This document shows, in pieces, positions 28,469-37,341 of a DNA stretch of 64,000 nucleotides. Every line of letters begins with the position of its first letter. Positions within the stretch are counted from its first letter, which is position 1. Source of the DNA: Streptococcus australis (GTDB lineage Bacteria; Bacillota; Bacilli; Lactobacillales; Streptococcaceae); contig NZ_LR594040.1 of the NCBI RefSeq assembly GCF_901543175.1, forward strand, positions 620,001-684,000, in the 5' to 3' direction. A program made the translations under genes and the position numbers. The notes under the pieces are model-generated. The model made no database searches, was not told the DNA's origin, and saw only the letters and a list, made by a program, of their open reading frames with translations.

Positions 28469-29425
28469 ATGAAGACAAATCTTAAAGTAAATATTCTCTG
28501 GTTATTCCTTCTGTTAGCGGGTTATGGGTTGATCAGTGTACTGGTTTCTGCTGGTGTTCTCAATCTATTCCATATCCAAATTTTAGAACAAATTGGGATT
28601 AATATCATCCTTGCAGTAGGTTTGAACCTAATTGTCGGTTTTTCAGGACAATTCTCACTTGGTCATGCAGGTTTTATGGCGATTGGAGCTTATGCAGCAG
28701 CGATTATTGGCTCAAAATCACCAACCTATGGTGCCTTCTTTGAAGCAATGGTCTTGGGTGCCTTGATTTCTGGTGCAGTAGCTTTGCTTGTTGGGATTCC
28801 AACTCTACGCTTGAAGGGGGACTATCTGGCTGTTGCAACACTAGGTGTTTCAGAAATCATTCGTATCTTTATCATTAATGGTGGAAGTTTGACCAACGGT
28901 GCCGCTGGTATCTTGGGTATTCCAAACTTTACCAACTGGCAAATGGTTTATCTATTTGTGGTGATCACAACTATTGCAACTCTCAACTTCTTACGCAGTC
29001 CAATCGGACGCTCTACTCTATCTGTTCGTGAGGATGAGATTGCTGCGGAGTCCGTTGGGGTAAACACTACAAAGATCAAGATTATCGCTTTTGTCTTTGG
29101 TGCTATTACAGCAAGTATTGCTGGCTCACTTCAGGCTGGTTTTATCGGATCTGTTGTGCCAAAAGATTACACCTTTATTAATTCCATCAACGTATTGATT
29201 ATCGTTGTATTTGGTGGACTTGGTTCTATTACAGGTACCATCGTTTCAGCGATTGTTTTAGGAATTTTAAATATGCTCCTTCAAGATGTAGCTAGCGTAC
29301 GTATGATCATCTACGCTTTGGCTCTTGTATTGGTGATGATTTTCAGACCAGGTGGACTTCTTGGGACATGGGAATTGAGTCTATCACGTTTCTTTAAAAA
29401 ATCTAAGAAGGAGGGACAAAACTAA
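28469..29425 (+). CDS. livM: Branched-chain amino-acid ABC transporter permease LivM
   Basis: 318 residues with about nine membrane segments; the family motif GLNLIVGFSGQFSLGHAGFMAIGAYA is near residues 50-75 and GVNTTKIKIIAFVFGAITASIAGSL near 190-215. It pairs with LivH to form the membrane channel. Its last base overlaps livG (ATG at 29425), consistent with one operon. Confidence 0.95.
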   Translation: MKTNLKVNILWLFLLLAGYGLISVLVSAGVLNLFHIQILEQIGINIILAVGLNLIVGFSGQFSLGHAGFMAIGAYAAAIIGSKSPTYGAFFEAMVLGALISGAVALLVGIPTLRLKGDYLAVATLGVSEIIRIFIINGGSLTNGAAGILGIPNFTNWQMVYLFVVITTIATLNFLRSPIGRSTLSVREDEIAAESVGVNTTKIKIIAFVFGAITASIAGSLQAGFIGSVVPKDYTFINSINVLIIVVFGGLGSITGTIVSAIVLGILNMLLQDVASVRMIIYALALVLVMIFRPGGLLGTWELSLSRFFKKSKKEGQN

Positions 29426-30189
29426 TGGCATTACTTGAAGTTAAACAGTTAACCAAACATTTTGGCGGCCTAACAGCTGTTGGAGATGTCACTCTTGAAT
29501 TGAACGAGGGAGAATTGGTTGGTCTGATTGGACCAAACGGGGCTGGTAAAACAACTCTTTTCAATCTCTTGACGGGTGTTTATGAACCAAGCGAAGGTAC
29601 TGTGACACTAGATGGTCATCTCCTAAATGGGAAAACTCCTTATAAGATTGCTTCACTTGGACTCAGTCGTACTTTCCAAAATATTCGTTTGTTCAAGGAT
29701 CTGACAGTTTTGGAAAATGTTTTGATTGCGTTTAGCAATCATCATAAACAACATGTCCTTGCGAGCTTTCTACGTCTACCCGCTTTCTATAAGAATGAGG
29801 AAGAATTAAAAAATAAAGCTTTGGACTTGCTTAAAATCTTTGATTTGGATGGTGACGCAGATACTCTTGCTAAGAATCTGGCCTATGGCCAACAACGTCG
29901 ATTAGAAATCGTTCGTGCTCTGGCAACCGAACCTAAAATCCTCTTTTTGGATGAACCTGCAGCTGGGATGAATCCACAAGAAACAGCTGAATTGACAGAA
30001 TTGATTCGCCGTATCAAAGACGAATTTAAAATTACCATCATGCTCATCGAACACGATATGAACTTGGTTATGGAAGTTACTGAGCGTATCTATGTTCTTG
30101 AATATGGTCGTTTGATTGCTCATGGTACTCCGGATGAGATCAAGAACAACAAACGCGTTATCGAAGCTTATCTAGGAGGTGAAGCCTAA
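29425..30189 (+). CDS. livG: Branched-chain amino-acid ABC transporter ATPase LivG
   Basis: 254 residues. Walker A GPNGAGKTTLFNLLTG, Walker B ILFLDEPAAGMNP, and the LivG-type signature LAYGQQRRLEI in place of the usual LSGGQ. The H-loop His is in LIEHDMNLVM. It hydrolyses ATP together with LivF to drive uptake. The stop overlaps the livF start by one base. Confidence 0.96.
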   Translation: MALLEVKQLTKHFGGLTAVGDVTLELNEGELVGLIGPNGAGKTTLFNLLTGVYEPSEGTVTLDGHLLNGKTPYKIASLGLSRTFQNIRLFKDLTVLENVLIAFSNHHKQHVLASFLRLPAFYKNEEELKNKALDLLKIFDLDGDADTLAKNLAYGQQRRLEIVRALATEPKILFLDEPAAGMNPQETAELTELIRRIKDEFKITIMLIEHDMNLVMEVTERIYVLEYGRLIAHGTPDEIKNNKRVIEAYLGGEA

Positions 30190-30899
30190 TGTCTATGTTA
30201 AAAGTTGAAAACCTCTCTGTGCATTACGGTATGATCCAAGCAGTTCGTGATGTAAGTTTCGAGGTTAATGAAGGTGAAGTTGTTTCCTTGATTGGTGCCA
30301 ATGGTGCTGGTAAAACAACCATTCTTCGCACCCTTTCAGGTTTGGTTCGTCCAAGTGCTGGTAAAATTCAATTTTTAGGAAAAGAAATTCAAAAGATACC
30401 AGCGCAAAAAATCGTGGCAGGTGGCCTTTCACAAGTTCCTGAAGGACGCCATGTTTTTCCAGGATTGACTGTTATGGAAAACTTAGAAATGGGAGCCTTT
30501 TTAAAGAAAAATCGTGAAGAAAATCAAGCCAACTTGAAAAAAGTCTTTTCACGTTTCCCTCGTCTGGAAGAACGCAAAAACCAAGATGCGGCAACTCTTT
30601 CAGGTGGTGAACAGCAGATGCTGGCTATGGGACGCGCGCTCATGTCAACACCTAAGCTCCTTCTCTTGGATGAGCCGTCAATGGGACTTGCCCCGATCTT
30701 TATCCAAGAAATTTTTGATATCATCCAAGATATTCAGAAGCAAGGAACAACGGTTCTCCTAATTGAACAGAACGCTAACAAGGCCCTTGCTATCTCTGAC
30801 CGAGGTTATGTACTTGAAACAGGAAAGATTGTCCTATCAGGAACAGGAAAAGAACTCGCAGCATCAGATGAAGTCAGAAAAGCATACCTAGGTGGCTAA
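30189..30899 (+). CDS. livF: Branched-chain amino-acid ABC transporter ATPase LivF
   Basis: 236 residues. Walker A GANGAGKTTILRTLSG, signature LSGGEQQMLAMGRAL, Walker B LLLLDEPSMGLAP and H-loop LLIEQNANKAL. It is the last gene of the livJHMGF operon. The first of several AGT-loop palindromes begins at the stop codon and probably ends the transcript. Confidence 0.96.
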   Translation: MSMLKVENLSVHYGMIQAVRDVSFEVNEGEVVSLIGANGAGKTTILRTLSGLVRPSAGKIQFLGKEIQKIPAQKIVAGGLSQVPEGRHVFPGLTVMENLEMGAFLKKNREENQANLKKVFSRFPRLEERKNQDAATLSGGEQQMLAMGRALMSTPKLLLLDEPSMGLAPIFIQEIFDIIQDIQKQGTTVLLIEQNANKALAISDRGYVLETGKIVLSGTGKELAASDEVRKAYLGG

Positions 30900-30981
30900 A
30901 ACAATCCAGTGGATTGTTTTAGTTGGCAGATAAAGATTGCGTAAGCAATCATCAAAATCCAGTGGATTGTTTTGTAGATGA
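30898..30981. repeat. Cluster of palindromes after livF (two with AGT loop)
   Basis: AAACAATCC-AGT-GGATTGTTT (about 30899-30919), then GATTGC-GTAA-GCAATC (30936-30951), then CAAAATCC-AGT-GGATTGTTTTG (about 30955-30977). The outer two share the TCC-AGT-GGA core seen at 18364-18380, 18607-18621 and 22111-22133. The first can act as the livF terminator. Beyond them, to 31076, I see only AT-rich sequence. Confidence 0.75.
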
Positions 30982-31076
30982 ATTTGAAGAGCTCCAAATT
31001 TGGGGCTTTTTCTTTGTTTTACCGCTATTTTGATGGAATTGATTTGAGTATCCGTTTTCTTGATATGGAATCTAAC

Positions 31077-31130
31077 TTGACAAAAGCATTTGTTCATTAT
31101 ATAATTAAGTAAATAACAATATTGAACAAA
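31077..31130 (+). promoter_or_regulatory. Promoter and possible operator of the licC-licA fusion gene
   Basis: Consensus TTGACA (31077-31082), a 17-base spacer, TATAAT (31100-31105). An inverted pair TTTGTTCA (31089-31096) and TGAACAAA (31123-31130) brackets the -10 and start site. The gene it serves begins with a winged-helix domain, so autoregulation is plausible. Confidence 0.7.
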
Positions 31131-31143
31131 AGAGGCTGAAGAT

Positions 31144-32922
31144 ATGCTATCAGAAAAACAATTTAAACTTTTACGTTTTTTGTTGACTCATAAAGACGAA
31201 AACTTTACGCAGAGACAATTGGCTGAACAGCTAGACATCTCTTTAGGGGCGGTGAATAACCTTCTCAAGGAATGTAAAGAAAAGAAGTGGATCAGTGAGG
31301 AAAATCATTTAACTGACCTAGGTGAGGAGGCTTTAACTCCGTATCAGGTGAAGAATGCCATTATCATGGCTGCTGGTATGAGTAGCCGCTTTGCTCCTCT
31401 GTCTTATGAGCTACCTAAAGGATTGCTTCAAGTCAAAGGTGAGCGTTTGATTGAGAGAGAAATCAAGCAATTGCAAGATGTTGGGATAGAGGACATTACA
31501 GTTATTGTAGGATATCTGCAAGAAAAAATGTTCTATCTAGCAGAAAAATTTGGTGTTAAAATCGTTGTGAATAATGATTACTATAAGTACAATAACTGCT
31601 CTTCTCTCATGCTAGTCAGAGACCAAATTTCTAACACTTACATTTGCTCGTCGGATAATTATTTTGTGGAAAATCCGTTTGAACGATATATTTACAGAGG
31701 TTATTATTCTACTATATTTGCAGAAGGGGACACAGACGAATACTGCGCTAAGGAAGACTCCAATCACACGATTATTGATGTTCAAATCGGTGGGACGAAT
31801 ACTTGGGCTATGGTGGGGCACGTTTATTTTGATCGCGCATTTAGTGAAAAATTCGTAGGCATTTTAGAAACTGAGTTTAAGCACGAACCATATCGCGAAC
31901 AGCTCTGGGAAGATTATTATAGCCGTCACGTCAAGGAGCTTCCTTTGGAAGCTCGGCATTATTCAGCAGATATTGTTAAGGAGTTTGATTCACTAGATGA
32001 GTTGCGTCAGTTTGATGAACACTATTTGGTGAATACGAATTCGGAAATTATCGATAATATCTGTAAGACATTGGGATGTGTAGCTTCAGATATTGTCAAT
32101 ATCAAACCTCTAAAAGATGGTCTAACCAACACTTCGTTTTCATTTGACTGCCTAGGAAAGAAATATGTTTACCGTCATCCGGGTAGGGGGACTGAAAATT
32201 ATATTGATCGTGCTAGTGAAGCGGCTTCCATGGAAATTGCTGCAAAATTAAAGATTGACCGTACTTTTGTCGCTATGAACAAGGATGAGGGCTGGAAAAT
32301 TTCAGAATTTATCCCTAATGCCAAGCAACTAGATTATGATAATTGGGATCATGTGGCAAAAGCAATGGATCTCTTGAGACGCTTGCACCAATCTGGAGAA
32401 AAAACGGGACATTCCTTTGATCAATTTGAGGGAATTGGTGATTTTAGACAAAAATTAAAAGCCAGCAATCGTTTTGAATTTGATGGGCTTGAAGAGTTGG
32501 ATAAGAATGTCTCAGTTCTCGAGAAGCTTCTACAAGAAGATCAAGCGAAAAAGGTTCTCTGCCATGGAGATTCTTATAGTCCGAATTTCTTGTTGAATGA
32601 AGCTGGAGAAATGAGCTTGATTGATTGGGAATATTCTGGTATGGGAGATCCAGCAGGAGATTTAGGAACCTTTATCGGGTGTTCAAATTATACATTGGAA
32701 GAAGCTGAAAAGGTGCTTGAAATCTATTTACAAGAAGTTCCAGACAAGAAAACCAAACGCCACTACTTGGCCTATGTATCAGTGACTTCATATTATTGGT
32801 TTTTGTGGGCCTTGTTCCAAGAAAGCGTTGGAAAACCAGTAGGTGAATTTCTTTATATCTGGTATCGTTATACCAAGCAGTATGGAAAACTTGCATTAGA
32901 TTTATACTTAGAGGAGAATTGA
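31144..32922 (+). CDS. Winged-helix / LicC-type cytidylyltransferase / LicA-type kinase fusion
   Basis: 592 residues with three domains. Residues 1-~65 are a winged helix (KLLRFLLTHKDENFTQRQLAEQLDISLGAVNNLL). About 72-300 is a nucleotidyltransferase with AAGMSSRFAP and the ELPKGLLQVKGE lysine, as in phosphocholine cytidylyltransferase LicC. About 310-592 is a choline/aminoglycoside-kinase fold with catalytic CHGDSYSPNFLL (about 471-482) and LIDWEYSGMGDPAGDLGTF. In mitis-group streptococci separate LicA and LicC proteins phosphorylate choline and make CDP-choline for teichoic acids; here both steps and a DNA-binding domain are in one chain. The small membrane protein gene follows after one base, then an NCS1 permease, suggesting uptake-activation of an amino alcohol or similar compound. 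Choline as the substrate is inferred only. Confidence 0.88.
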   Translation: MLSEKQFKLLRFLLTHKDENFTQRQLAEQLDISLGAVNNLLKECKEKKWISEENHLTDLGEEALTPYQVKNAIIMAAGMSSRFAPLSYELPKGLLQVKGERLIEREIKQLQDVGIEDITVIVGYLQEKMFYLAEKFGVKIVVNNDYYKYNNCSSLMLVRDQISNTYICSSDNYFVENPFERYIYRGYYSTIFAEGDTDEYCAKEDSNHTIIDVQIGGTNTWAMVGHVYFDRAFSEKFVGILETEFKHEPYREQLWEDYYSRHVKELPLEARHYSADIVKEFDSLDELRQFDEHYLVNTNSEIIDNICKTLGCVASDIVNIKPLKDGLTNTSFSFDCLGKKYVYRHPGRGTENYIDRASEAASMEIAAKLKIDRTFVAMNKDEGWKISEFIPNAKQLDYDNWDHVAKAMDLLRRLHQSGEKTGHSFDQFEGIGDFRQKLKASNRFEFDGLEELDKNVSVLEKLLQEDQAKKVLCHGDSYSPNFLLNEAGEMSLIDWEYSGMGDPAGDLGTFIGCSNYTLEEAEKVLEIYLQEVPDKKTKRHYLAYVSVTSYYWFLWALFQESVGKPVGEFLYIWYRYTKQYGKLALDLYLEEN

Positions 32923-32923
32923 G

Positions 32924-33109
32924 ATGAAACCGACATCTGAAATTGAAGAATTAGTAGCACACGAAACGAAAAGAAGGCTAGAAGAAATGGAATCTCCAAA
33001 CTATGTGTTTGCTCGGCCATTTCTAAAAAGTGATTTTACTATAGTCATCGCCCTAGTCATAGTCAACCTCATTTTGATTATACTAGCCATGACAGGGGGT
33101 ATTCAATAA
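32924..33109 (+). CDS. Small single-span membrane protein beside the NCS1 permease
   Basis: 61 residues. A charged N-terminal half (EIEELVAHETKRRLEEM) precedes one membrane segment (about residues 36-58, FTIVIALVIVNLILIILAMTGG). GAGGAG lies upstream and the permease ATG follows one base after the stop, so it is translationally coupled on both sides. It may be an accessory subunit of the transporter, as small one-span partners are for some sodium symporters. A decayed copy lies at about 34850-35013. Confidence 0.7.
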   Translation: MKPTSEIEELVAHETKRRLEEMESPNYVFARPFLKSDFTIVIALVIVNLILIILAMTGGIQ

Positions 33110-33110
33110 A

Positions 33111-34538
33111 ATGTCTAAGATGAATGACTTTATTCAACAGGAGACCATAACGGGAATTGTTCCCATGACCAACAAGGATCGTCAGTATTCTTTCTGGGAT
33201 CTCTTTCTGTCGACAAGTGGTTTTGCCATTGCGACTTGGTGTTATACCCAAGGAGCCTATGTGGCTCAATATTTGACCTTTAATCAAATGTTGATTAATA
33301 TTTTTAGTTTCAACATTATTTGGGTTTTTATCGAATGTCTCCCAATTTTGTTTGCGGTTAAATATGGAATTGATTTGTGGATTTGGTTGAGGGCTGTCTT
33401 AGGAAAAAAAGGGGTAGCCTTGCTATCAACCATTATTAGTTTGGCTAACTTTGGCTGGTATGCCGTTGCGGCCAATCTTTTTGCCAGTTCCATGATTCAT
33501 TTAGGGAATAATTTTGGACTTGGCTTAGACAAGGGAGTATGGGCACCGATTCTAGGCACTCTCTGTGTTCTCCTTGGAACGCTGATTGCGCTGGGAGGTC
33601 CAGAAGTGATTAAATGGACCAATCGATTCTTGGTAATCGCCTTGTTGATTGTCGGTCTGATTATCGTTGGAATCTGTTTTGTAGCCGTTCCTATTACTGA
33701 CATTATGAACATTCAACCAGCGACCCAAGGAGATTTAACTCCACTAGAACGCTTCATGCTTTCTGGGGAAGGAAATGTAGCCTTTGCCTTCTCTTGGTCT
33801 ACACAGGCGCTGGTCTTGCCACGTTTGGCAAAATCAGAACGCAGTGGCTATTGGGCTACAGCTTTATCATACGGGGTTGTCGCTCCATTCTTTGTTGCGA
33901 CAGGTGGAGTAATGGCTCTAGCCATGTTTGTCAAAACAGGTGTCTATGAAAGTGATCCAACGACGATGCTTTCAACTCTAAGCACCCCAGCCTTTGCTCT
34001 CTTAAGTCTACTACTAGTAGCCTTTGCCAATATTGGAACCCAGGGTACAGGATCGTACGTGAACTGTATGATTGTAAAAAGTGGGATGCCAAAAGTAAGC
34101 TATAAACTAATGGTTTGGATTGCCATGGTATACGTGAGCCTACTTACAATCTGGGGAGGAGTGGAAGAGTACTTCGGTTCCTTCATCTCACTAGCCGCTT
34201 ATATTCAGGGTCCCATTATCGGAATGATTGTTGTTGACTACTTTATCTTAAGAAAACGAAAACTCGATTTGCGTTCAGCCTATTTCCTTGAAGGGCATGA
34301 CGCCTATGAATTCACTAAGGGATTTAACCTAGTTGGCTTATCTTGCGTATTTATCTCCTTATTGGTAGCAGTACTATTTGTTTACAACCCTGTAACTGCA
34401 CAAATTCAAAGTTCAATCTTTTTAATCACGACTGGTAGTGGCTTTACTGCGATCTTTGGTGGTTTATTGTACTGGCTAGCTAGCTTAACCCCGTTAAAAC
34501 GCTATATGATCAAGGATCGGGACTCAGTTACTATTTAA
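33111..34538 (+). CDS. NCS1-family permease (cytosine/purine/allantoin-type), copy 1
   Basis: 475 residues with about 12 membrane segments. The soluble N-terminus (QQETITGIVPMTNKDRQYSFWDLF) and the first helices with SFWDLFLSTSGFAIATWCYTQGAY fit the nucleobase:cation symporter-1 family. The family carries cytosine, purines, hydantoins, thiamine or pyridoxine; the substrate here is not predictable. It follows the licC-licA fusion and the small membrane protein in one operon. A second copy with about 93% identical residues follows at 35016. Confidence 0.85.
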   Translation: MSKMNDFIQQETITGIVPMTNKDRQYSFWDLFLSTSGFAIATWCYTQGAYVAQYLTFNQMLINIFSFNIIWVFIECLPILFAVKYGIDLWIWLRAVLGKKGVALLSTIISLANFGWYAVAANLFASSMIHLGNNFGLGLDKGVWAPILGTLCVLLGTLIALGGPEVIKWTNRFLVIALLIVGLIIVGICFVAVPITDIMNIQPATQGDLTPLERFMLSGEGNVAFAFSWSTQALVLPRLAKSERSGYWATALSYGVVAPFFVATGGVMALAMFVKTGVYESDPTTMLSTLSTPAFALLSLLLVAFANIGTQGTGSYVNCMIVKSGMPKVSYKLMVWIAMVYVSLLTIWGGVEEYFGSFISLAAYIQGPIIGMIVVDYFILRKRKLDLRSAYFLEGHDAYEFTKGFNLVGLSCVFISLLVAVLFVYNPVTAQIQSSIFLITTGSGFTAIFGGLLYWLASLTPLKRYMIKDRDSVTI

Positions 34539-34572
34539 GGATATAGGATTGATTAGAAATACTCTAGTATGC

Positions 34573-34594
34573 CTCCTGCTGGAGGGCTTTAGAA
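34573..34594 (+). terminator. Weak terminator after NCS1 copy 1
   Basis: GCCTCC and GGAGGGC pair (one bulge) over a short TGCT loop, followed by TTT. Confidence 0.4.
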
Positions 34595-35013
34595 AATCTT
34601 TATTGATACGGTAGAATAGGCTGAGCAGGTACTTGAAATTTCTGTAGAAGAAATTCCAAACGTGAAAACGAAATACAGCTATCTAGCTCAAGTTTTTGGG
34701 CATCATACTATTACTCTTTTGTGAGGATTATTTCAGGAGAGTGTCTGTAAATCTATTAGGGGAGTTTTTCTATATTTGGTACCACAATAGTGGGCAGTAT
34801 GGTCAATTGAAATTAATTTTTAGTCGGAGAACTGACAATATGAGAATTGGTATTGAACTTGAGCAATTAGTTGTAGGTGAAACTAAAAAATGAAAGCCTT
34901 AATCTATGTGTATTTATCTCCCCTTTCTTAAAAGTTTATTTTACATAAGTAATTGATATGATTCTAGTCAATCATATTCTGATCATCTTAGCCATGACAG
35001 GAGGTATTCAATA
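34590..35013 (+). pseudogene. Decayed duplicate of the kinase C-terminus and the small membrane-protein gene
   Basis: This 424-base stretch matches 32670-33109 with many changes. Recognisable fragments are EQVLEI-VEEIPNVKTKY (compare EKVLEIYLQEVPDKKTKR), GEFFYIWYHNSGQYGQL (compare GEFLYIWYRYTKQYGKL) and ELEQLVVGETKK (compare EIEELVAHETKR). The last 30 bases (LAMTGGIQ, stop) are almost identical to the intact small gene. Frameshifts and stops break all of it. It is the left part of a tandem duplication whose right part is the second permease. Confidence 0.85.
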
Positions 35014-35015
35014 AA

Positions 35016-36443
35016 ATGTCCAAGATGAATGATTTCATTCAACAGGAGACGATAACGGGAATCGTTCCCATGACCAACAAGGATCGTCAGTATTCTTTCT
35101 GGGATCTCTTCTTATCGACAAGTGGTTTTGCCATCGCAACTTGGTGTTATACCCAAGGAGCTTATGTAGCTCAATATTTGACCTTTAATCAAATGTTGAT
35201 TAATATTTTTAGTTTCAACATTATCTGGGTTTTTATCGAATGTCTCCCAATCTTGTTTGCAGTTAAATATGGAATTGATTTATGGATTTGGTTGAGAGCT
35301 GTTCTAGGTAGAAAAGGGGTAGCTGTTCTATCAACTGTGATTAGTCTGGCAAATTTTGGTTGGTACGCCGTGACCGCCAATCTTTTTGCCAGCTCCATGA
35401 TTCATTTGGGAAATAATTTTGGACTTGGTTTAGATAAGGGAGTATGGGCACCGATTCTAGGCACTCTCTGTGTTCTCCTTGGAACGCTGATTGCTCTTGG
35501 GGGTCCAGAGGTGATTAAAGGCACTAATCGCTTTCTAGTGGTAGCCTTGTTATTTGTTGGGCTAATCATCGTTGGGATCTGTTTTGTTGCGGTTCCGATT
35601 AGGGATATTATGAATGTCCAACCTGCCATTCAAGAAAATTTGACACCGATTGAACGTTTTATGATGTCAGGGGAAGGAAATGTGGCCGTAGCCTTTTCTT
35701 GGTCTACACAAGCCTTTGTCTTGCCACGTTTGGCAAAATCAGAACGTAGTGGCTATTGGGCTACAGCCTTGTCATATGGGGTTGTTGCGCCATTCTTTGC
35801 TGCGACAGGTGGAGTGATGGCTCTAGCCATGTTTGTCAAAACAGGTGTCTATGAAAGTGACCCAACGACAATGCTTTCAACGTTGAGCACTCCAGCCTTT
35901 GCTCTCTTAAGTCTACTATTAGTAGCCTTCGCCAATATTGGAACCCAGGGTACAGGATCGTACGTGAACTGTATGATTGTAAAAAGTGGGATGCCCAAAG
36001 TAAGCTATAAGCTAATGGTTTGGATTGCCATGATTTATGTGAGCCTACTCACCATCTGGGGAGGAGTGGATGAATACTTCGGTTCCTTCATCTCGCTGGC
36101 TGCCTATATTCAAGGCCCCATTATCGGAATGATTGTTGTTGACTACTTTATCTTAAGAAAACGAAAACTTGATTTGCGTTCAGCCTATTTCCTTGAAGGA
36201 CATGACGCCTATGAGTTTACAGATGGTTTTAACTTAGTGGGATTATCTTGTGTAATCATTTCCTTATTAGTTACGGTATTATTTGTTTACAATCCTATAA
36301 CAAAGCATATCCAGAGTCCTATGTTTTTGCTCACAACTGGTAGTGGCTTTACTGCGATCTTTGGTGGTTTATTGTACTGGCTAGCTAGCTTAACTCCGTT
36401 AAAACGCTATATGATTAAGGATAGAGATTCCGTTACGATTTAA
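35016..36443 (+). CDS. NCS1-family permease, copy 2
   Basis: 475 residues, same length and frame as copy 1, offset by 1905 bases. About 30-35 residues differ by eye. They cluster at ~180-225 (ITDIMNIQPATQGDLTPLE versus IRDIMNVQPAIQENLTPIE) and at the C-terminal loop ~435-450. An intact reading frame beside decayed duplicated neighbours suggests that the permease copy is under selection while the kinase tail is not. Without the upstream promoter it probably depends on read-through or on a promoter in the remnant. A strong terminator follows. Confidence 0.85.
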   Translation: MSKMNDFIQQETITGIVPMTNKDRQYSFWDLFLSTSGFAIATWCYTQGAYVAQYLTFNQMLINIFSFNIIWVFIECLPILFAVKYGIDLWIWLRAVLGRKGVAVLSTVISLANFGWYAVTANLFASSMIHLGNNFGLGLDKGVWAPILGTLCVLLGTLIALGGPEVIKGTNRFLVVALLFVGLIIVGICFVAVPIRDIMNVQPAIQENLTPIERFMMSGEGNVAVAFSWSTQAFVLPRLAKSERSGYWATALSYGVVAPFFAATGGVMALAMFVKTGVYESDPTTMLSTLSTPAFALLSLLLVAFANIGTQGTGSYVNCMIVKSGMPKVSYKLMVWIAMIYVSLLTIWGGVDEYFGSFISLAAYIQGPIIGMIVVDYFILRKRKLDLRSAYFLEGHDAYEFTDGFNLVGLSCVIISLLVTVLFVYNPITKHIQSPMFLLTTGSGFTAIFGGLLYWLASLTPLKRYMIKDRDSVTI

Positions 36444-36447
36444 GTTT

Positions 36448-36476
36448 AAGAGAGAAGGCTGTTTCTCTCTTTTTTG
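36448..36476 (+). terminator. Terminator after NCS1 copy 2
   Basis: AAGAGAGAA / TTCTCTCTT stem followed by T6. Confidence 0.8.
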
Positions 36477-36575
36477 TGATTGAATGTTACAAAATCTTGA
36501 AAAAGAGATGAAAGCGTTTGATAGTTTTTGTAAGAAAGTGTATAATTATAGTAGCAATAAAGAAGGAGAAGTCTC

Positions 36576-37232
36576 ATGGCAGTTAAAGATTTTATGACCC
36601 GCAAGGTAGTTTATATCAGTCCTGATACGACTGTAGCACATGCAGCAGATTTGATGCGCGAGCAGGGCTTGCACCGATTACCTGTTATCGAAAATGATCA
36701 ATTGGTTGGTCTTGTAACAGAAGGAACCATCGCAGAGGCAAGTCCATCTAAAGCAACCAGTCTTTCAATTTACGAGATGAATTATCTTCTCAATAAGACC
36801 AAAGTTAAAGACGTCATGATTCGCAATGTTATAACAGTCTCAGGTTATGCTAGTCTAGAGGATGCGACCTACCTGATGTTGAAAAACAAGATTGGTATTT
36901 TACCAGTTGTTGATAACCAGCAGGTATATGGAGTGATTACGGACCGCGATGTCTTCCAAGCCTTTTTGGAAATTGCAGGTTATGGAGAAGAAGGGATTCG
37001 TGTTCGGTTTATTACGGAAAATGAAGTCGGGGTTTTGGGCAAGATTGTGAACTTGATTGCTGAGGAAAATTTGAATATTTCTCACACGGTTAATATCCCT
37101 CGTAAGGATGGTAAGGTTGTCATTGAGGTTCAAATTGATGGAACGATTGATTTAACTGCCCTGAAGGAGAAATTTGAAGCGCAAGGCATCCAAGTAGAGG
37201 AAATTGCTCGAACATCTGCTAAAAAGTTATAA
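36576..37232 (+). CDS. CBS-pair and ACT-domain protein (AcuB-like)
   Basis: 218 residues. Two CBS domains fill residues 1-~135 (MTRKVVYISPDTTVAHAADLM and VMIRNVITVSGYASLEDATYLML), followed by an ACT domain (IRVRFITENEVGVLGKIVNLIAEENLNIS). CBS pairs usually bind adenosine nucleotides and ACT domains bind amino acids, so this is probably a ligand-sensing regulator. AcuB is named after a B. subtilis acetoin gene, but no acetoin genes are nearby. From memory this gene directly follows livF in pneumococcus; here the licC-licA/NCS1 region lies between. Confidence 0.88.
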   Translation: MAVKDFMTRKVVYISPDTTVAHAADLMREQGLHRLPVIENDQLVGLVTEGTIAEASPSKATSLSIYEMNYLLNKTKVKDVMIRNVITVSGYASLEDATYLMLKNKIGILPVVDNQQVYGVITDRDVFQAFLEIAGYGEEGIRVRFITENEVGVLGKIVNLIAEENLNISHTVNIPRKDGKVVIEVQIDGTIDLTALKEKFEAQGIQVEEIARTSAKKL

Positions 37233-37235
37233 AAT

Positions 37236-37258
37236 GGAGGGTGAAGGCCCTCTTTTTT
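37236..37258 (+). terminator. Terminator after the acuB-like gene
   Basis: GAGGG / CCCTC stem with a 6-base loop and T6. Confidence 0.65.
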
Positions 37259-37341
37259 GTATACAAATTGAAATATCAAGCAAAATATGGAAAGAAATGA
37301 GAGAATGTGGTATAATGAAACGATGTGATAAAGGAGTATTT

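Noticed and set aside
34696-34893. A 65-codon open frame as a real gene
   Set aside because: It matches a fusion of the kinase tail and the small membrane gene start in the decayed duplicate and stops before the membrane segment.
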